64,000 nucleotides of DNA from JAJRVM01 sp041752115. Lineage in GTDB: Bacteria; Planctomycetota; Planctomycetia; Pirellulales; Pirellulaceae. Below are positions 45,529 to 54,335 of the stretch, one piece after another. Made by a program: the position numbers and the translations under genes. Position 1 is the first letter of the stretch; each line of letters begins with the position of its first letter. The notes under the pieces were generated by a model that was given only the letters and a program-made list of their open reading frames with translations, made no database searches and had not been told where the DNA came from. Location of the stretch: positions 19,443 through 83,442 of the forward strand of contig JBGSHS010000170.1 of NCBI GenBank assembly GCA_041752115.1. The letters run 5' to 3'.

Positions 45529-46392
45529 CTACTGCCGGCGGATTCGACCCGCACCGTAGCGTGGCGGGCTTGTCAGGAGTGTTGAGGCGCCGGGACTCCG
45601 TCCGATTCGGTGGTTGAGGTTGGTGGGACTCAACCCACTCTTGGACGAGCGGCTTCGAAGCCGCTCGTAGTTCGGTTCTCCATTCCCATACATTCGATTA
45701 TCCCAACTGGCGCCGGGTGCGTGCGTGTCTGTGTAATGCATGATTTGTTCGTCAACATATCGGGTGTCCACGCCTCGCCCGGTTCGCTGCAGCTGGATCT
45801 GTTCCAGGTTGGGTTCCCCCAACGACTGCGTATCCACGGTACGGGCCAGATTCTGTTGGCGAGCAGCATTCATTCGCTCGAGGCGCATCTCGACCGGCGT
45901 CGTGTCAACGCCACGAGGCGCCATGCGGGTATTCAGTTCCTGCACGGTATCCGGTTGTCCGGCTTCTGTTCGTTGGCCAAGCCAACCACCGTTGCCCTGT
46001 GCCTGATAGGCTCGGTATGTTCGCTGATCAATGGCCGCTGTATTGATGGATCGCTCTGAGAAATTCTGTCGGAGCGAATCGGAGCCCGCCGCACTCGCGG
46101 GGGAAGGGTCGGAACTTCCCGCCAGTCTCCGGTGATAGGCGTTCTGCTGCTCAAGGGCGCTGCGGCGAGCGATCGAGTCATCAACAACTGGTAGATGGAG
46201 TCCGCGTCGACCGAGGTTCTGTGGAGCGATGCCGGAGCGTGAGTGCGTCGACTGGAAGTCCGTCGACCGATTTCGAACAACCAGATACTGATTCGACTGC
46301 TTGGGAGCACCGGCATTCTGGCCACAGGTGGTGGTTGGAACCGCCAGCAAACCGGCGGACGCCATGGCCATCAGGGCGATAACCTGCTTCAC
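45529..46392 (-). CDS. Secreted protein with imperfect repeats, function unknown
   Basis: 287 residues from GTG 46392, which has AAGGAGG five bases upstream, a strong ribosome binding site; the frame extends to 46503 but without support. A signal peptide (VIALMAMASAGLLAVP) leads a polar, Arg/Gln/Asn-rich protein. Imperfect units of about 20-25 residues recur, each starting with INTAAID (about residue 116), VDTTPVE (162), VDTQSLG (186) and VDTRYVD (208), followed by charged helical segments. No family recognised. Such repeat-bearing secreted proteins are common in planctomycetes. It is divergent from the FG-GAP gene downstream. Confidence 0.72.
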   Translation of the reverse strand: MKQVIALMAMASAGLLAVPTTTCGQNAGAPKQSNQYLVVRNRSTDFQSTHSRSGIAPQNLGRRGLHLPVVDDSIARRSALEQQNAYHRRLAGSSDPSPASAAGSDSLRQNFSERSINTAAIDQRTYRAYQAQGNGGWLGQRTEAGQPDTVQELNTRMAPRGVDTTPVEMRLERMNAARQQNLARTVDTQSLGEPNLEQIQLQRTGRGVDTRYVDEQIMHYTDTHAPGASWDNRMYGNGEPNYERLRSRSSKSGLSPTNLNHRIGRSPGASTLLTSPPRYGAGRIRRQ

Positions 46393-46866
46393 CGTTTCCT
46401 CCTTATGTGCCGCCAGGCCCGCGGCCCCAAGAGAATCAGTCGACGAACGAGATTCCATCGTTTCATCAGTCTTATCGTCCTTCATTTCGCGAACCGTGCA
46501 CAAATTCCGTTTGGCGCGACTAGGTTTCGAAGGAGCGTGAGCCGGTGCCGACAGGGGCGGTCCCGCACTCGCCGGCTCCGGCGCCCGCCATCAGACATCG
46601 AGGACCACTGTCGCGGTTCATCGCAGTGAACGTCGTGTTGAAACGGGAACAGGGCGAGAAACGACGGGAGCGGACGTTCCCGATTTTCCGGCACATCCGA
46701 CCGGTCGAAAGGTCGGTGGCCAGCGGCAAGGCAGACTGGTATCATCAACCGCAGATGGCACCGGGCGACAGAGAACTGGCCGTCCGGTGAGTAGCAAATG
46801 CTCGCCGCTCGAGAATTTCGAGCCGGTTCTCCCCCGGGCCCGCCAACCATTCGAGAGGGATCACGG
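46393..46866. other. Divergent intergenic region between repeat protein and FG-GAP gene
   Basis: 474 bases with no supported gene; plus-strand frame 46545-46790 lacks any domain. It must hold promoters for both genes. Confidence 0.35.
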
Positions 46867-49389
46867 ATGCAATCTGAGCGACATCTCTTTGCGGCAGCAT
46901 CAGGAAGACGGATCGTTGACGTGCCGGCGAGTCAGGGCAGTCCAGCGGCTTCTTTCCGTTTACCGAGCCGTGGACCGGGGACCTTCTGGTGGCGGCGCGC
47001 GTCGAGTCTGTGCGCGGCGCTGCTCCTCGTTCTCGCTGGCTCCCCAAGGGTGGGTGGTCAGGAGTCGACGGCAGAACCGGGGGGCGTCAAGGCGGCATCC
47101 CCTGCAGAAGCGGCTGCCGGGGACGAATCGCGGGCGCACCGCGTGAAGTTCCGCACCGCTGGTTTGAGCGTGGACTTGGGAGTGGGACTATGGGCCTGGC
47201 CATTACCCATGGATTGGGATGGGGATGGGGATTTTGACCTGGTGGTGTCGTGTCCTGACGTACCGTTTCAGGGCACCTATCTGTTTGAAAACGTAGACGG
47301 CAAAGTGCCGATGCCGGTCTTCAAACCTCCCGTGCTGGTCGGTCCAGCTCTGCCGGACGCGACCCTGTCCATGGTCGAAGGGTTGCCGCGCGTTCTGGTT
47401 CCCGGTCGGGAGTTGATCGACTTTCGCAACAACGGGTTCAGCAAAGAGGAGTCGATCTACCCTTTGGCGAACATCCACAACAATCGTGTGCGCGCAAATC
47501 AGTGGAGCTACGTTGACTACGATGGGAACGGGGCATTGGACTTGATCGTAGGGGTGGGAGACTGGACGGAATACGGCTGGGACAACGCCTTTGACACGCA
47601 GGGGCGTTGGACGCGTGGACCGCTGCACGGGTATGTGTACGTGATACGCAACACTGGCACTACGGCAGCACCCACCTATGCTGAACCAGAGAAGGTGATG
47701 GCGGGCGAAGGGCCGGTGGACGTGTACGGCATGCCTTCGCCGAACTTCGCCGACTTCGATGCCGACGGCGACCTTGATCTGCTTTGCGGCGAGTTCCTTG
47801 ATGGATTCACCTATTTCGAGAACGTTGGCTCACGCAACGCACCGAGCTATGCGTTACCACATCGTTTGGAATTTGCCGGGCAGCCTCTGCGGATGGACCT
47901 GCAGATGATTGTTCCGGTCACTCTCGACTGGGACGGTGACGGCGACATTGATGTCATCTGCGGTGATGAAGACGGCCGCGTCGCGTTCATCGAGAACACC
48001 GGCCAGGTGGTTGACGGTCAGCCGCAGTTGTTGCCACCCAAGTATTTTCAGCAGCAAGCCGATGCACTGAAATTCGGCGCATTGGCGACACCGGTCAGCG
48101 TCGACTGGGACGGGGACGGCGATCAGGACCTGGTCTGCGGCTGTTCGGCCGGCTACATCGCCTTCATCGAGAACCTGGATGGCAAGATGCCTCCGAGCTG
48201 GGCACGTCCGGTGTGCCTGCAAGTCGACGGAAAGCCGCTCCGTATTCAAGCCGGAGTCAATGGTTCCATTCAAGGTCCGTGTGAAGCGAAATGGGGTTAC
48301 ACGACTTTGAGCGTTGCCGATTGGGATCATGATGGAATGTTGGACCTGGTGGTCAACTCGATCTGGGGCAAAGTGGAATGGTATAGGAACATGGGCCAAC
48401 CTGGCCGTCCCCTGCTGGCCGCCGCGCAAAGCGTGCTGGTCGACTGGCCTGCGGGCTCGATGCCTCCCAAACCGCCCTGGACCTGGTGGAATCCCGGTCC
48501 GCACGAACTGGTCACTCAGTGGCGTACGACTCCGTATGTGATCGATTGGGACGGCGACGGATTGAACGATCTGATCATGCTCGATCACGAAGGCTATCTG
48601 GCATTTTTTCACCGCCGGCGGCAGGGAGACGAGTTGTGGCTGGAACCAGGACAGCGGATATTCACGGACGCGGATGGTGCACCTCTGAGGCTGAATGCCG
48701 GATTGGCTGGCCGCAGTGGACGCCGCAAATTCTGTTTTGCGGACTGGGATGGTGACGGTCGACTCGATCTTCTGTTGAACAGTCGGAGCGTCAATTTGTG
48801 GCGCAACATATCGACGGATGAGCAGTTCTGGGCGTTCTTCGATGAAGGTCCGCTCGACAACCGTCGTCTGGCAGGGCATACCACCTCGCCCACGGTGGTC
48901 GATTGGAACGGCGATCAGAAGCCCGATCTGCTGATTGGTGCCGAGGACGGTCATTTCTATTACCAGCCCAACAACTGGGAGCCTCCGCAGCGCACAGAAA
49001 CCAGCGACATGCTGATCCTGACGCGGCATGTTGTGCCGGGGAACCTGGACAACGGACAGCAGTCATTTGAGAACCGCAACTACGTGTGGTTCGACGTACC
49101 GGCGGAGTTTCAGGGCTGGCATTTCACTCGGACCGCTGGCGGTGAAACGGCCTTTGTCTCCGTGATCGCCAAGCAGGATTGCACCGTGTATATGGCCATT
49201 GCTCAAGCGCGTGACGGGGTCGACCTGACCGGCTGGACCAAAGTGGATGGCAGTGAGTTCGGATACACAGACCGCAATCGCGCCATGATGGAGGTATTTC
49301 GTCGCGACCTGAAGGCGAATCACCGCATCGCGCTGCCACAGGGAAACTGGTCGGGAGGCATTCTCCTTTATCCGCCAGTCACCGAATGA
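46867..49389 (+). CDS. Large secreted FG-GAP/VCBS-repeat protein
   Basis: 840 residues from ATG 46867 (GAGAGGGA eight bases upstream). An internal hydrophobic segment (LCAALLLVLAG, about residues 47-57) is probably the signal-peptide core after a long Arg-rich n-region, ending near VGGQ. The body contains many FG-GAP calcium loops: DWDGDGDFDLV, DYDGNGALDLI, DFDADGDLDLL, DWDGDGDIDVI, DWDGDGDQDLV, DWDHDGMLDLV, DWDGDGLNDLI, DWDGDGRLDLL and DWNGDQKPDLL, predicting one or two beta-propellers. The final 120 residues (VWFDVPAEFQGWHFTRT) lack repeats. Probably exported and involved in binding or adhesion. Its 3' end overlaps the convergent Cfa gene by 22 bases. Confidence 0.9.
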   Translation: MQSERHLFAAASGRRIVDVPASQGSPAASFRLPSRGPGTFWWRRASSLCAALLLVLAGSPRVGGQESTAEPGGVKAASPAEAAAGDESRAHRVKFRTAGLSVDLGVGLWAWPLPMDWDGDGDFDLVVSCPDVPFQGTYLFENVDGKVPMPVFKPPVLVGPALPDATLSMVEGLPRVLVPGRELIDFRNNGFSKEESIYPLANIHNNRVRANQWSYVDYDGNGALDLIVGVGDWTEYGWDNAFDTQGRWTRGPLHGYVYVIRNTGTTAAPTYAEPEKVMAGEGPVDVYGMPSPNFADFDADGDLDLLCGEFLDGFTYFENVGSRNAPSYALPHRLEFAGQPLRMDLQMIVPVTLDWDGDGDIDVICGDEDGRVAFIENTGQVVDGQPQLLPPKYFQQQADALKFGALATPVSVDWDGDGDQDLVCGCSAGYIAFIENLDGKMPPSWARPVCLQVDGKPLRIQAGVNGSIQGPCEAKWGYTTLSVADWDHDGMLDLVVNSIWGKVEWYRNMGQPGRPLLAAAQSVLVDWPAGSMPPKPPWTWWNPGPHELVTQWRTTPYVIDWDGDGLNDLIMLDHEGYLAFFHRRRQGDELWLEPGQRIFTDADGAPLRLNAGLAGRSGRRKFCFADWDGDGRLDLLLNSRSVNLWRNISTDEQFWAFFDEGPLDNRRLAGHTTSPTVVDWNGDQKPDLLIGAEDGHFYYQPNNWEPPQRTETSDMLILTRHVVPGNLDNGQQSFENRNYVWFDVPAEFQGWHFTRTAGGETAFVSVIAKQDCTVYMAIAQARDGVDLTGWTKVDGSEFGYTDRNRAMMEVFRRDLKANHRIALPQGNWSGGILLYPPVTE

Positions 49390-50714
49390 AGGGGAGCGTT
49401 GAGCCGACACTTCGGTCGGGTCAACAGCATCTGGCTCACCCCAATCTGACGCTCAGCGAAACCCGCCTCGCAATAACAGAGATAGTAGTGCCAGGTCCGC
49501 ACGAAGTGTTCGTCAAAACCCAGCCGCCGCACTTGCTCGAGTTGCCCTGAGAAATTCGTCCTCCAACAGGCGAGTGTCCGGGCGTAATGGTCGGCGAAGT
49601 CCTCCAGATGAATCACTCGAAAATCGGTCGCCCGGCGCAGTGCCATGCCAATGGCTGACAAGGAGGGAAGAAAACCGCCGGGAAAGACGTACCGATTAAT
49701 GAAATCGAGGGATGTTCGATAGCGGTCATAGCGGTCATCGGGAATCAGAATTGCCTGGAGGAGCATGGCGCCCCCGGGCGTCAACAAGCGGGCACACTGA
49801 CCGAAGAAGGCGTCGAGCATCCGTTCGCCCACCGCCTCGATCATCTCAATGGAAACAAGCTTGTCGTACGACCCGCTCAGATCACGATAGTCTCGCAGCA
49901 ACAACGTGATCCGATCGTGGAGTCCAGCGGCTTGGATCCGATCGCGGGCCGACAAGTATTGTTGCCGGGAGATCGTCGTCGCTGTGACTCGACACCCGTA
50001 GTTCCCGGCCGCATGCAGGGCGAAGCCTCCCCAGCCGCATCCGATCTCCAGCACATGATCGTCGGCAGACAGCTGAAGCTTCCGGCAGATACGGTCATAC
50101 TTGGCCCGCGAGGCTTCCTCTAATGTCGAATCGGCATGGGCAAAGATGCCGCTGGAATAGGTCATTGTCCGATCGAGCATCAAGGCGAAGAAGTCATTGC
50201 TCAAGTCGTAGTGGGCGGCGATGTTCCGCCTGCTCCCCGCACGAGTGTTGCGGCGCTGCCACGTCAGCAGCGCGGTGAGCGGCCTGGTGAGGCGAGTATG
50301 CCAGCGGTCGAGCGATCCGAGCAGGTGGGCGTTGGCGGCGAACAGCCGCAGAACGGCCGTCACATCATCCGAGTCCCAGTCGCCCCGCAGGTACGACTCG
50401 GCCGCCCCAAGACTACCACCCCGAACGATCTGCGGGTAGAGACGCGGGTGACGGACGCGCACTTGAACGTGAGGAGCGGTCGGGAGAGACTCACCGAATT
50501 CCAACTGCCCGAGCGGATCAATGATCGTCAATCGCCCTGCCGCCAGTCGCCGGAGACGCGACACAAGCTGATTGCGGCAGATCCGCTCCAGCCAGTTCGC
50601 TTCACAGCTGACTGACTGCCGCTCATCAACGCGTTCGTCCGCGGTCAGACGCGCATTTGGCGAGTGGATGCTTGCTTCCTGGGATGTGAGTACACCGGAC
50701 ATTTCTTCCACCAT
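49368..50714 (-). CDS. Cyclopropane-fatty-acyl-phospholipid synthase-like methyltransferase
   Basis: 448 residues. N-terminal domain about 45-155 (lipid-binding part) is followed by a SAM methyltransferase: NIAAHYDLSNDFFALMLDRTMTYSSGIF in pieces, motif I VLEIGCGWGG (221-230), VTATTISRQQ, DKLVSIEMIEAVGE and GGAMLLQAILIPDDRYD. These match the CFA synthase family, which adds a methylene group to membrane unsaturated fatty acids, and its relatives. It lies in a three-gene set with DUF1365 and an FAD oxidoreductase; the start lies inside the DUF1365 gene (70-base overlap). Its C-terminus overlaps the convergent FG-GAP gene by 22 bases. Whether the product is a cyclopropane or another modified fatty acid is unknown. 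Confidence 0.92.
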   Translation of the reverse strand: MVEEMSGVLTSQEASIHSPNARLTADERVDERQSVSCEANWLERICRNQLVSRLRRLAAGRLTIIDPLGQLEFGESLPTAPHVQVRVRHPRLYPQIVRGGSLGAAESYLRGDWDSDDVTAVLRLFAANAHLLGSLDRWHTRLTRPLTALLTWQRRNTRAGSRRNIAAHYDLSNDFFALMLDRTMTYSSGIFAHADSTLEEASRAKYDRICRKLQLSADDHVLEIGCGWGGFALHAAGNYGCRVTATTISRQQYLSARDRIQAAGLHDRITLLLRDYRDLSGSYDKLVSIEMIEAVGERMLDAFFGQCARLLTPGGAMLLQAILIPDDRYDRYRTSLDFINRYVFPGGFLPSLSAIGMALRRATDFRVIHLEDFADHYARTLACWRTNFSGQLEQVRRLGFDEHFVRTWHYYLCYCEAGFAERQIGVSQMLLTRPKCRLNAPLHSVTGG

Positions 50715-51421
50715 AGTCTGAGTGCTTGCCAGTAGATGGCCGCCATGATCTCGGCCGTCATCATCGGATATTGCAGAACGGTTCGCGCCAGTTGCCGCCG
50801 CGTTAGCGGCCGCCGCGACAGTGACATCGCCGCCGCGAAAACGCGTCTTCCCTGCTTCCAGTTTTCCAGGTGCACTCGCAGCTTGTCCTCAGGTGTCGAT
50901 AAACGCCAGTGGTAGTCGTAGTGCATGTCCAGAAAGGGCGATACGTGAAGTTGCTTGGCGTGGCGAAAACGCAGCCATCGCGCATCGTGACCACCGTTCG
51001 CGGTGGACAGCACATAATGATGCTGTTCCCGCCAGGGGGTGTTCGTCACTTCTCCCACAACCGCCTCAATCCGCTCCCCCTGCAAATCGTAACAATAAAA
51101 CAGGTTGAGTGGACTGAAGTAATAGCCGAAGTGCCGCAGTTGTGTCAGCAGGCGAATGGGGCCAGCTGGCCGAACGCCGCTCTCTCGAGCTACCAACTCG
51201 CGGATCCCCTCCTCCAACGACTCTGCCACTCCCTGAAGATGATCCGTCGGGACAAACGACGCGGCAGCAAACCGGCGGTCCGAAATCACTCGCCGCACTT
51301 CAGCCGAGGCGCGCCACTCACCCAGGTCCAGGTACGCCATGTAGAGCCGATACCGGAACCTATGGGTTACTGGCTCAAGACGGCAGTGCGTGACCTGTCC
51401 TTCATAGAGACAACTCTGCAT
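50645..51421 (-). CDS. DUF1365 family protein
   Basis: 258 residues. Matches DUF1365: LYEGQVTHCRLEPVTHRFRYRLYMAYLDL at the start (in pieces), IRLLTQLRHFGYYFSPLNLFYCYD, AVVGEVTNTPWREQHHYVL, KQLHVSPFLDMHYDYHW and the basic C-terminus. The family is typically encoded with an FAD oxidoreductase and a Cfa-like methyltransferase, exactly as here, and is thought to take part in unusual fatty-acid or oxidative-stress membrane modification; its own reaction is unproven. The start overlaps the FAD gene by 55 bases, and the end overlaps the Cfa gene by 70, so the three are translated as one unit. Confidence 0.92.
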   Translation of the reverse strand: MQSCLYEGQVTHCRLEPVTHRFRYRLYMAYLDLGEWRASAEVRRVISDRRFAAASFVPTDHLQGVAESLEEGIRELVARESGVRPAGPIRLLTQLRHFGYYFSPLNLFYCYDLQGERIEAVVGEVTNTPWREQHHYVLSTANGGHDARWLRFRHAKQLHVSPFLDMHYDYHWRLSTPEDKLRVHLENWKQGRRVFAAAMSLSRRPLTRRQLARTVLQYPMMTAEIMAAIYWQALRLWWKKCPVYSHPRKQASTRQMRV

Positions 51422-52674
51422 GTTTCCAAGCTCTTGCCAAAGTACGCCGCGACAGCCAGTGCACTGTTCACGCCGTCTTCGTGAAAACCGTAACCCCAGT
51501 ACGCCCCACAGAAGTACGTCCGCCGCAGCTCGTTGATCTCGTGAAACCTCGTCTGAGCAGCGATCGACGCCTGCGAATAAGCAGGATGTTCGTAGATCAG
51601 CCGTCGCAATACCTGACGGGAGTCAACTCCGGCGGTACGATTCAATGTCAGTAACACCGGACGCGGTGTCGCCAATCGCTGCAAACGACTGAGGTCGTAC
51701 GTGATAGTAGCCGGTTCACCACTCTCGTCGGACACGTAGTAGTTCCAACTGGCCCAGGCTCGACGACGCCGCGGCAGCACACCCACGTCCGTGTGCAGTA
51801 CCGCTTCATTGGTCTGATAAGGAAACGCCCCCAGCACCTCCCGCTCCGTGCTCGTCGCGTCAGTCAGCAGCCGCAGAGCCTGGTCAGCATGCACCGCCAG
51901 AACAACGCGATCGAACCGCTTCTCATCACCATCTTCGGTCCGAATCTTGACGTGATCCGCCTGACGGGTCACCGACTGCACCGCACAATTCAGCCGGATG
52001 CGATCGAGCAGCGGCGCAACTAGTCGCTGCACGTACACTCGGGAGCCACCCGGCACCGTCTTCCATTCGGGTCGGTCACGGATTTGCAGCAGACCGTGGT
52101 TACGCATGAACCCCAGAAGAAACTTGGCAGGAAATTCCCGGACCGTCAAGGGTCGCGCGGACCAGATCGCTGCCACCATCGGCACCAGGTAGCGATCGCG
52201 GAAGTCGTTTCCAAGGCGATGACGGTCGAGGAAATCCCCGACCGTGATTGCACCTTCCAGATCGCCGTTCTCAATCGCCTTCGAGGCCACCTCATTGAAC
52301 CGGACAATGTCCCGCAACATGAACCAGAAACGTGGACTGATGAAGTTGGAGCGTTGGGCAAACAGACCATTCAACGAGCTGCCCTGGTATTCGAGACCTG
52401 TCCGACCGCACCGGACACTGAAACTCATATCGCTCGGTTGACTCGGGACGCCCAACATCTCCAGCAGGCGAAGGAAGTTCGGGTAGGTGCGATCGTTGAA
52501 CACCATGAATCCCGTGTCAGCGTGCCACGTGCCGCCAAATGCTTCGAACTCGACGGTCTGAGCATGACCACCAATGTGAGCTCCTGCCTCGTAGACGGCC
52601 ACATCGTGGTCATCTGCCAACAGGCGTGCCACGAGATTTCCACTGATTCCAGTCCCAATCACGGCAATCTTCAT
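51367..52674 (-). CDS. FAD-dependent oxidoreductase (amine oxidase/desaturase type)
   Basis: 435 residues. N-terminal Rossmann FAD motif AVIGTGISGNLVARLLADDHDVAVYEA (residues 4-30, in pieces; GxGxxG then acidic Glu), then HIGGHAQTV, DTGFMVFNDRTYPNFLRLLE and the C-terminal FCGAYWGYGFHEDGVNSALAVA, which matches the FAD-binding end of amine-oxidase-like flavoproteins. Such proteins encoded next to DUF1365 and Cfa are proposed to act on membrane acyl chains. It is the first gene of the three-gene operon. Its 3' end overlaps DUF1365 by 55 bases. Confidence 0.92.
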   Translation of the reverse strand: MKIAVIGTGISGNLVARLLADDHDVAVYEAGAHIGGHAQTVEFEAFGGTWHADTGFMVFNDRTYPNFLRLLEMLGVPSQPSDMSFSVRCGRTGLEYQGSSLNGLFAQRSNFISPRFWFMLRDIVRFNEVASKAIENGDLEGAITVGDFLDRHRLGNDFRDRYLVPMVAAIWSARPLTVREFPAKFLLGFMRNHGLLQIRDRPEWKTVPGGSRVYVQRLVAPLLDRIRLNCAVQSVTRQADHVKIRTEDGDEKRFDRVVLAVHADQALRLLTDATSTEREVLGAFPYQTNEAVLHTDVGVLPRRRRAWASWNYYVSDESGEPATITYDLSRLQRLATPRPVLLTLNRTAGVDSRQVLRRLIYEHPAYSQASIAAQTRFHEINELRRTYFCGAYWGYGFHEDGVNSALAVAAYFGKSLETCRVVSMKDRSRTAVLSQ

Positions 52675-52974
52675 CAGAACACCACTTGGTTCGTGTTCAG
52701 AACAGTCTGTTGGGGAATCCGACCCGACTTGCGGACCGCCACAACCGGCGGTCTGTGGCGAGCGTTCTCGGCAACGAACAGCCGCGTGGCTGCTCCGGGA
52801 ACCCAGACAACGGCAGGTAGATCCCGAGTTCGATCCAGGACACCAATCAATACGACCGCCTGCGCCGTTATAGCGTGCCAGAGCGATCTGCCAAGGGGAT
52901 TCGATCGTCGCTCCAAGTGACCAGCCGTTCGGGTGGGGCAGTGCAGGAGGGCTGTGCCGATCAGGCTCAAACCT
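52675..52974. other. Intergenic stretch upstream of the FAD oxidoreductase operon
   Basis: 300 bases with no supported gene; presumably holds the operon promoter. No hairpin or box recognised. Confidence 0.35.
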
Positions 52975-53859
52975 TCAGATCTCGACGCCCGGTTGCCAGT
53001 TGCTCCGGTCACGCACTCCGCGCAGCAGTCGAAACAGAGCGAGCAGGTTATCGATCAGTCGCGTGGAAGTGGCGACCGACTCGAGCAACAGGATGGTGAC
53101 GTCATCGCCGTGCAAATTGTCCGGATGGAGGCTTTGCAGCGTTTCGAGCAACCGGGGAACGATTTCGGCAGGCTCCCCAGAATCGATTCCGCGGATCAGC
53201 CGTAACAGGCCGGCGGTACCGAGCAGCTGGCCGTCCAGGCCCATGGATTCGGTCAGCGCATCGCTATACAGCAGCACCAGATCACCCCGTTCGAGTCGCC
53301 GCTCGATCTGCGGATAGCGTGCCTCGTCATGCACACCCAAAGGTGTTCCCGTAATTGCCTCCGACTCCAGAACAGGCTGCTCAACATACGACCAGGCACG
53401 CCGGGAGGCATCGTAGAGGAGCGGGGCAGGGTGACCCGCACTGCAGAGAGTCAACCGGCGAGTTGGTTGGAAATAGGTGGCCACCAGCGCTGTGGCAAAC
53501 GAACCGCTTTCCGACAGCTCGAGGAATTGCCGGTTCATTCCTTCCACGAAGCGAGTTTGCTTCACCACATTTACATTGCGCCGCATCAGATCGCGGAGGC
53601 CGGAGGCGAGCTTCGACACACCGGAACCATGACCACTGACATCGGCCAGCAGGACCCGCGTGATCCGCCCCGATGCGCATGACGACACATAGTAGACATC
53701 GCCTCCGCTCGACGAGCCGCCGAACGGTTTGCAGTAGACCCAGACGTTCAAGCCGGGCACGATGAGCGAGTTGTCTGCCTGACTGTTGCCGCCGCGGATT
53801 TCCATGCATTGCATCCGTTCCAAGGCAGGTCTGACCGATTCTGACGAACTCGCTTTCAT
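52975..53859 (-). CDS. SpoIIE-type PP2C serine phosphatase
   Basis: 294 residues. A PP2C/SpoIIE fold: VYCKPFGGSSSGGDVYYV with the acidic metal site GGD, ITRVLLADVSGHGSGVSKLASGL (the DVSGHG motif), FATALVATYF, TLCSAGHPAPLLYD, GDLVLLYSDALTES and LHGDDVTILLLES near the C-terminus. These phosphatases dephosphorylate anti-sigma antagonist (STAS) proteins in partner-switching. No sensor domain or membrane segment is visible, so it is probably regulated by partners. A STAS protein occurs at 1427-1927 in this window, far from this gene; there is no direct evidence they interact. It is divergent from the photolyase gene. Confidence 0.9.
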   Translation of the reverse strand: MKASSSESVRPALERMQCMEIRGGNSQADNSLIVPGLNVWVYCKPFGGSSSGGDVYYVSSCASGRITRVLLADVSGHGSGVSKLASGLRDLMRRNVNVVKQTRFVEGMNRQFLELSESGSFATALVATYFQPTRRLTLCSAGHPAPLLYDASRRAWSYVEQPVLESEAITGTPLGVHDEARYPQIERRLERGDLVLLYSDALTESMGLDGQLLGTAGLLRLIRGIDSGEPAEIVPRLLETLQSLHPDNLHGDDVTILLLESVATSTRLIDNLLALFRLLRGVRDRSNWQPGVEI

Positions 53860-54335
53860 GGCTCACATCCCACACAGAATCCCGGCAAGACTCTCACAGC
53901 CAGCATCACCAGACCCCACCTGCCAGACCGGTGGATCAGTCGTTCCGGCAGATCTCGCTGACGGCCCATAACTCAGTGGAAATGATACACTCCCGCCCGC
54001 CATCGGTAAAATTGCTCGCCCCCCCGATTCCTTGCGGCCTTCTTTTCTCGTCCCGACCAGCCGGGTCCGCGGACCGATGACACCTCGTGAGACATGGTGG
54101 AAACGACAGGTCGGTAGACGACACCGTTGGGAAGCCACAGCATGGTCAGGCCAAAGCACGTCTCGCCATCGTAACGGGTTCGGTCATTGCCCAGCACCCA
54201 TGTCTGATCCCCTCGGCCATGTGCCCAGGGCGCTGCCACGGGCGAGGCGCCGCTGAGGCGATGTGAAAGCAGCCTCGCCGGAGGGTTGTCGTCTCGTTAT
54301 AACTGGGCAGAGGCCGACTGGATCGAGGAATCAGC
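53860..54335. other. Divergent intergenic region, phosphatase and photolyase
   Basis: 476 bases between divergent genes; no gene supported. A TGATCC hexamer at about 54206 resembles the -35 of singlet-oxygen ECF promoters, but no matching -10 was found. Confidence 0.35.

Noticed and set aside
47854..49029. 391-codon minus-strand frame
   Set aside because: Antisense shadow of the large FG-GAP gene.
54200..54235. TGATCC as a singlet-oxygen ECF promoter before the photolyase
   Set aside because: No matching -10 element at the expected spacing.
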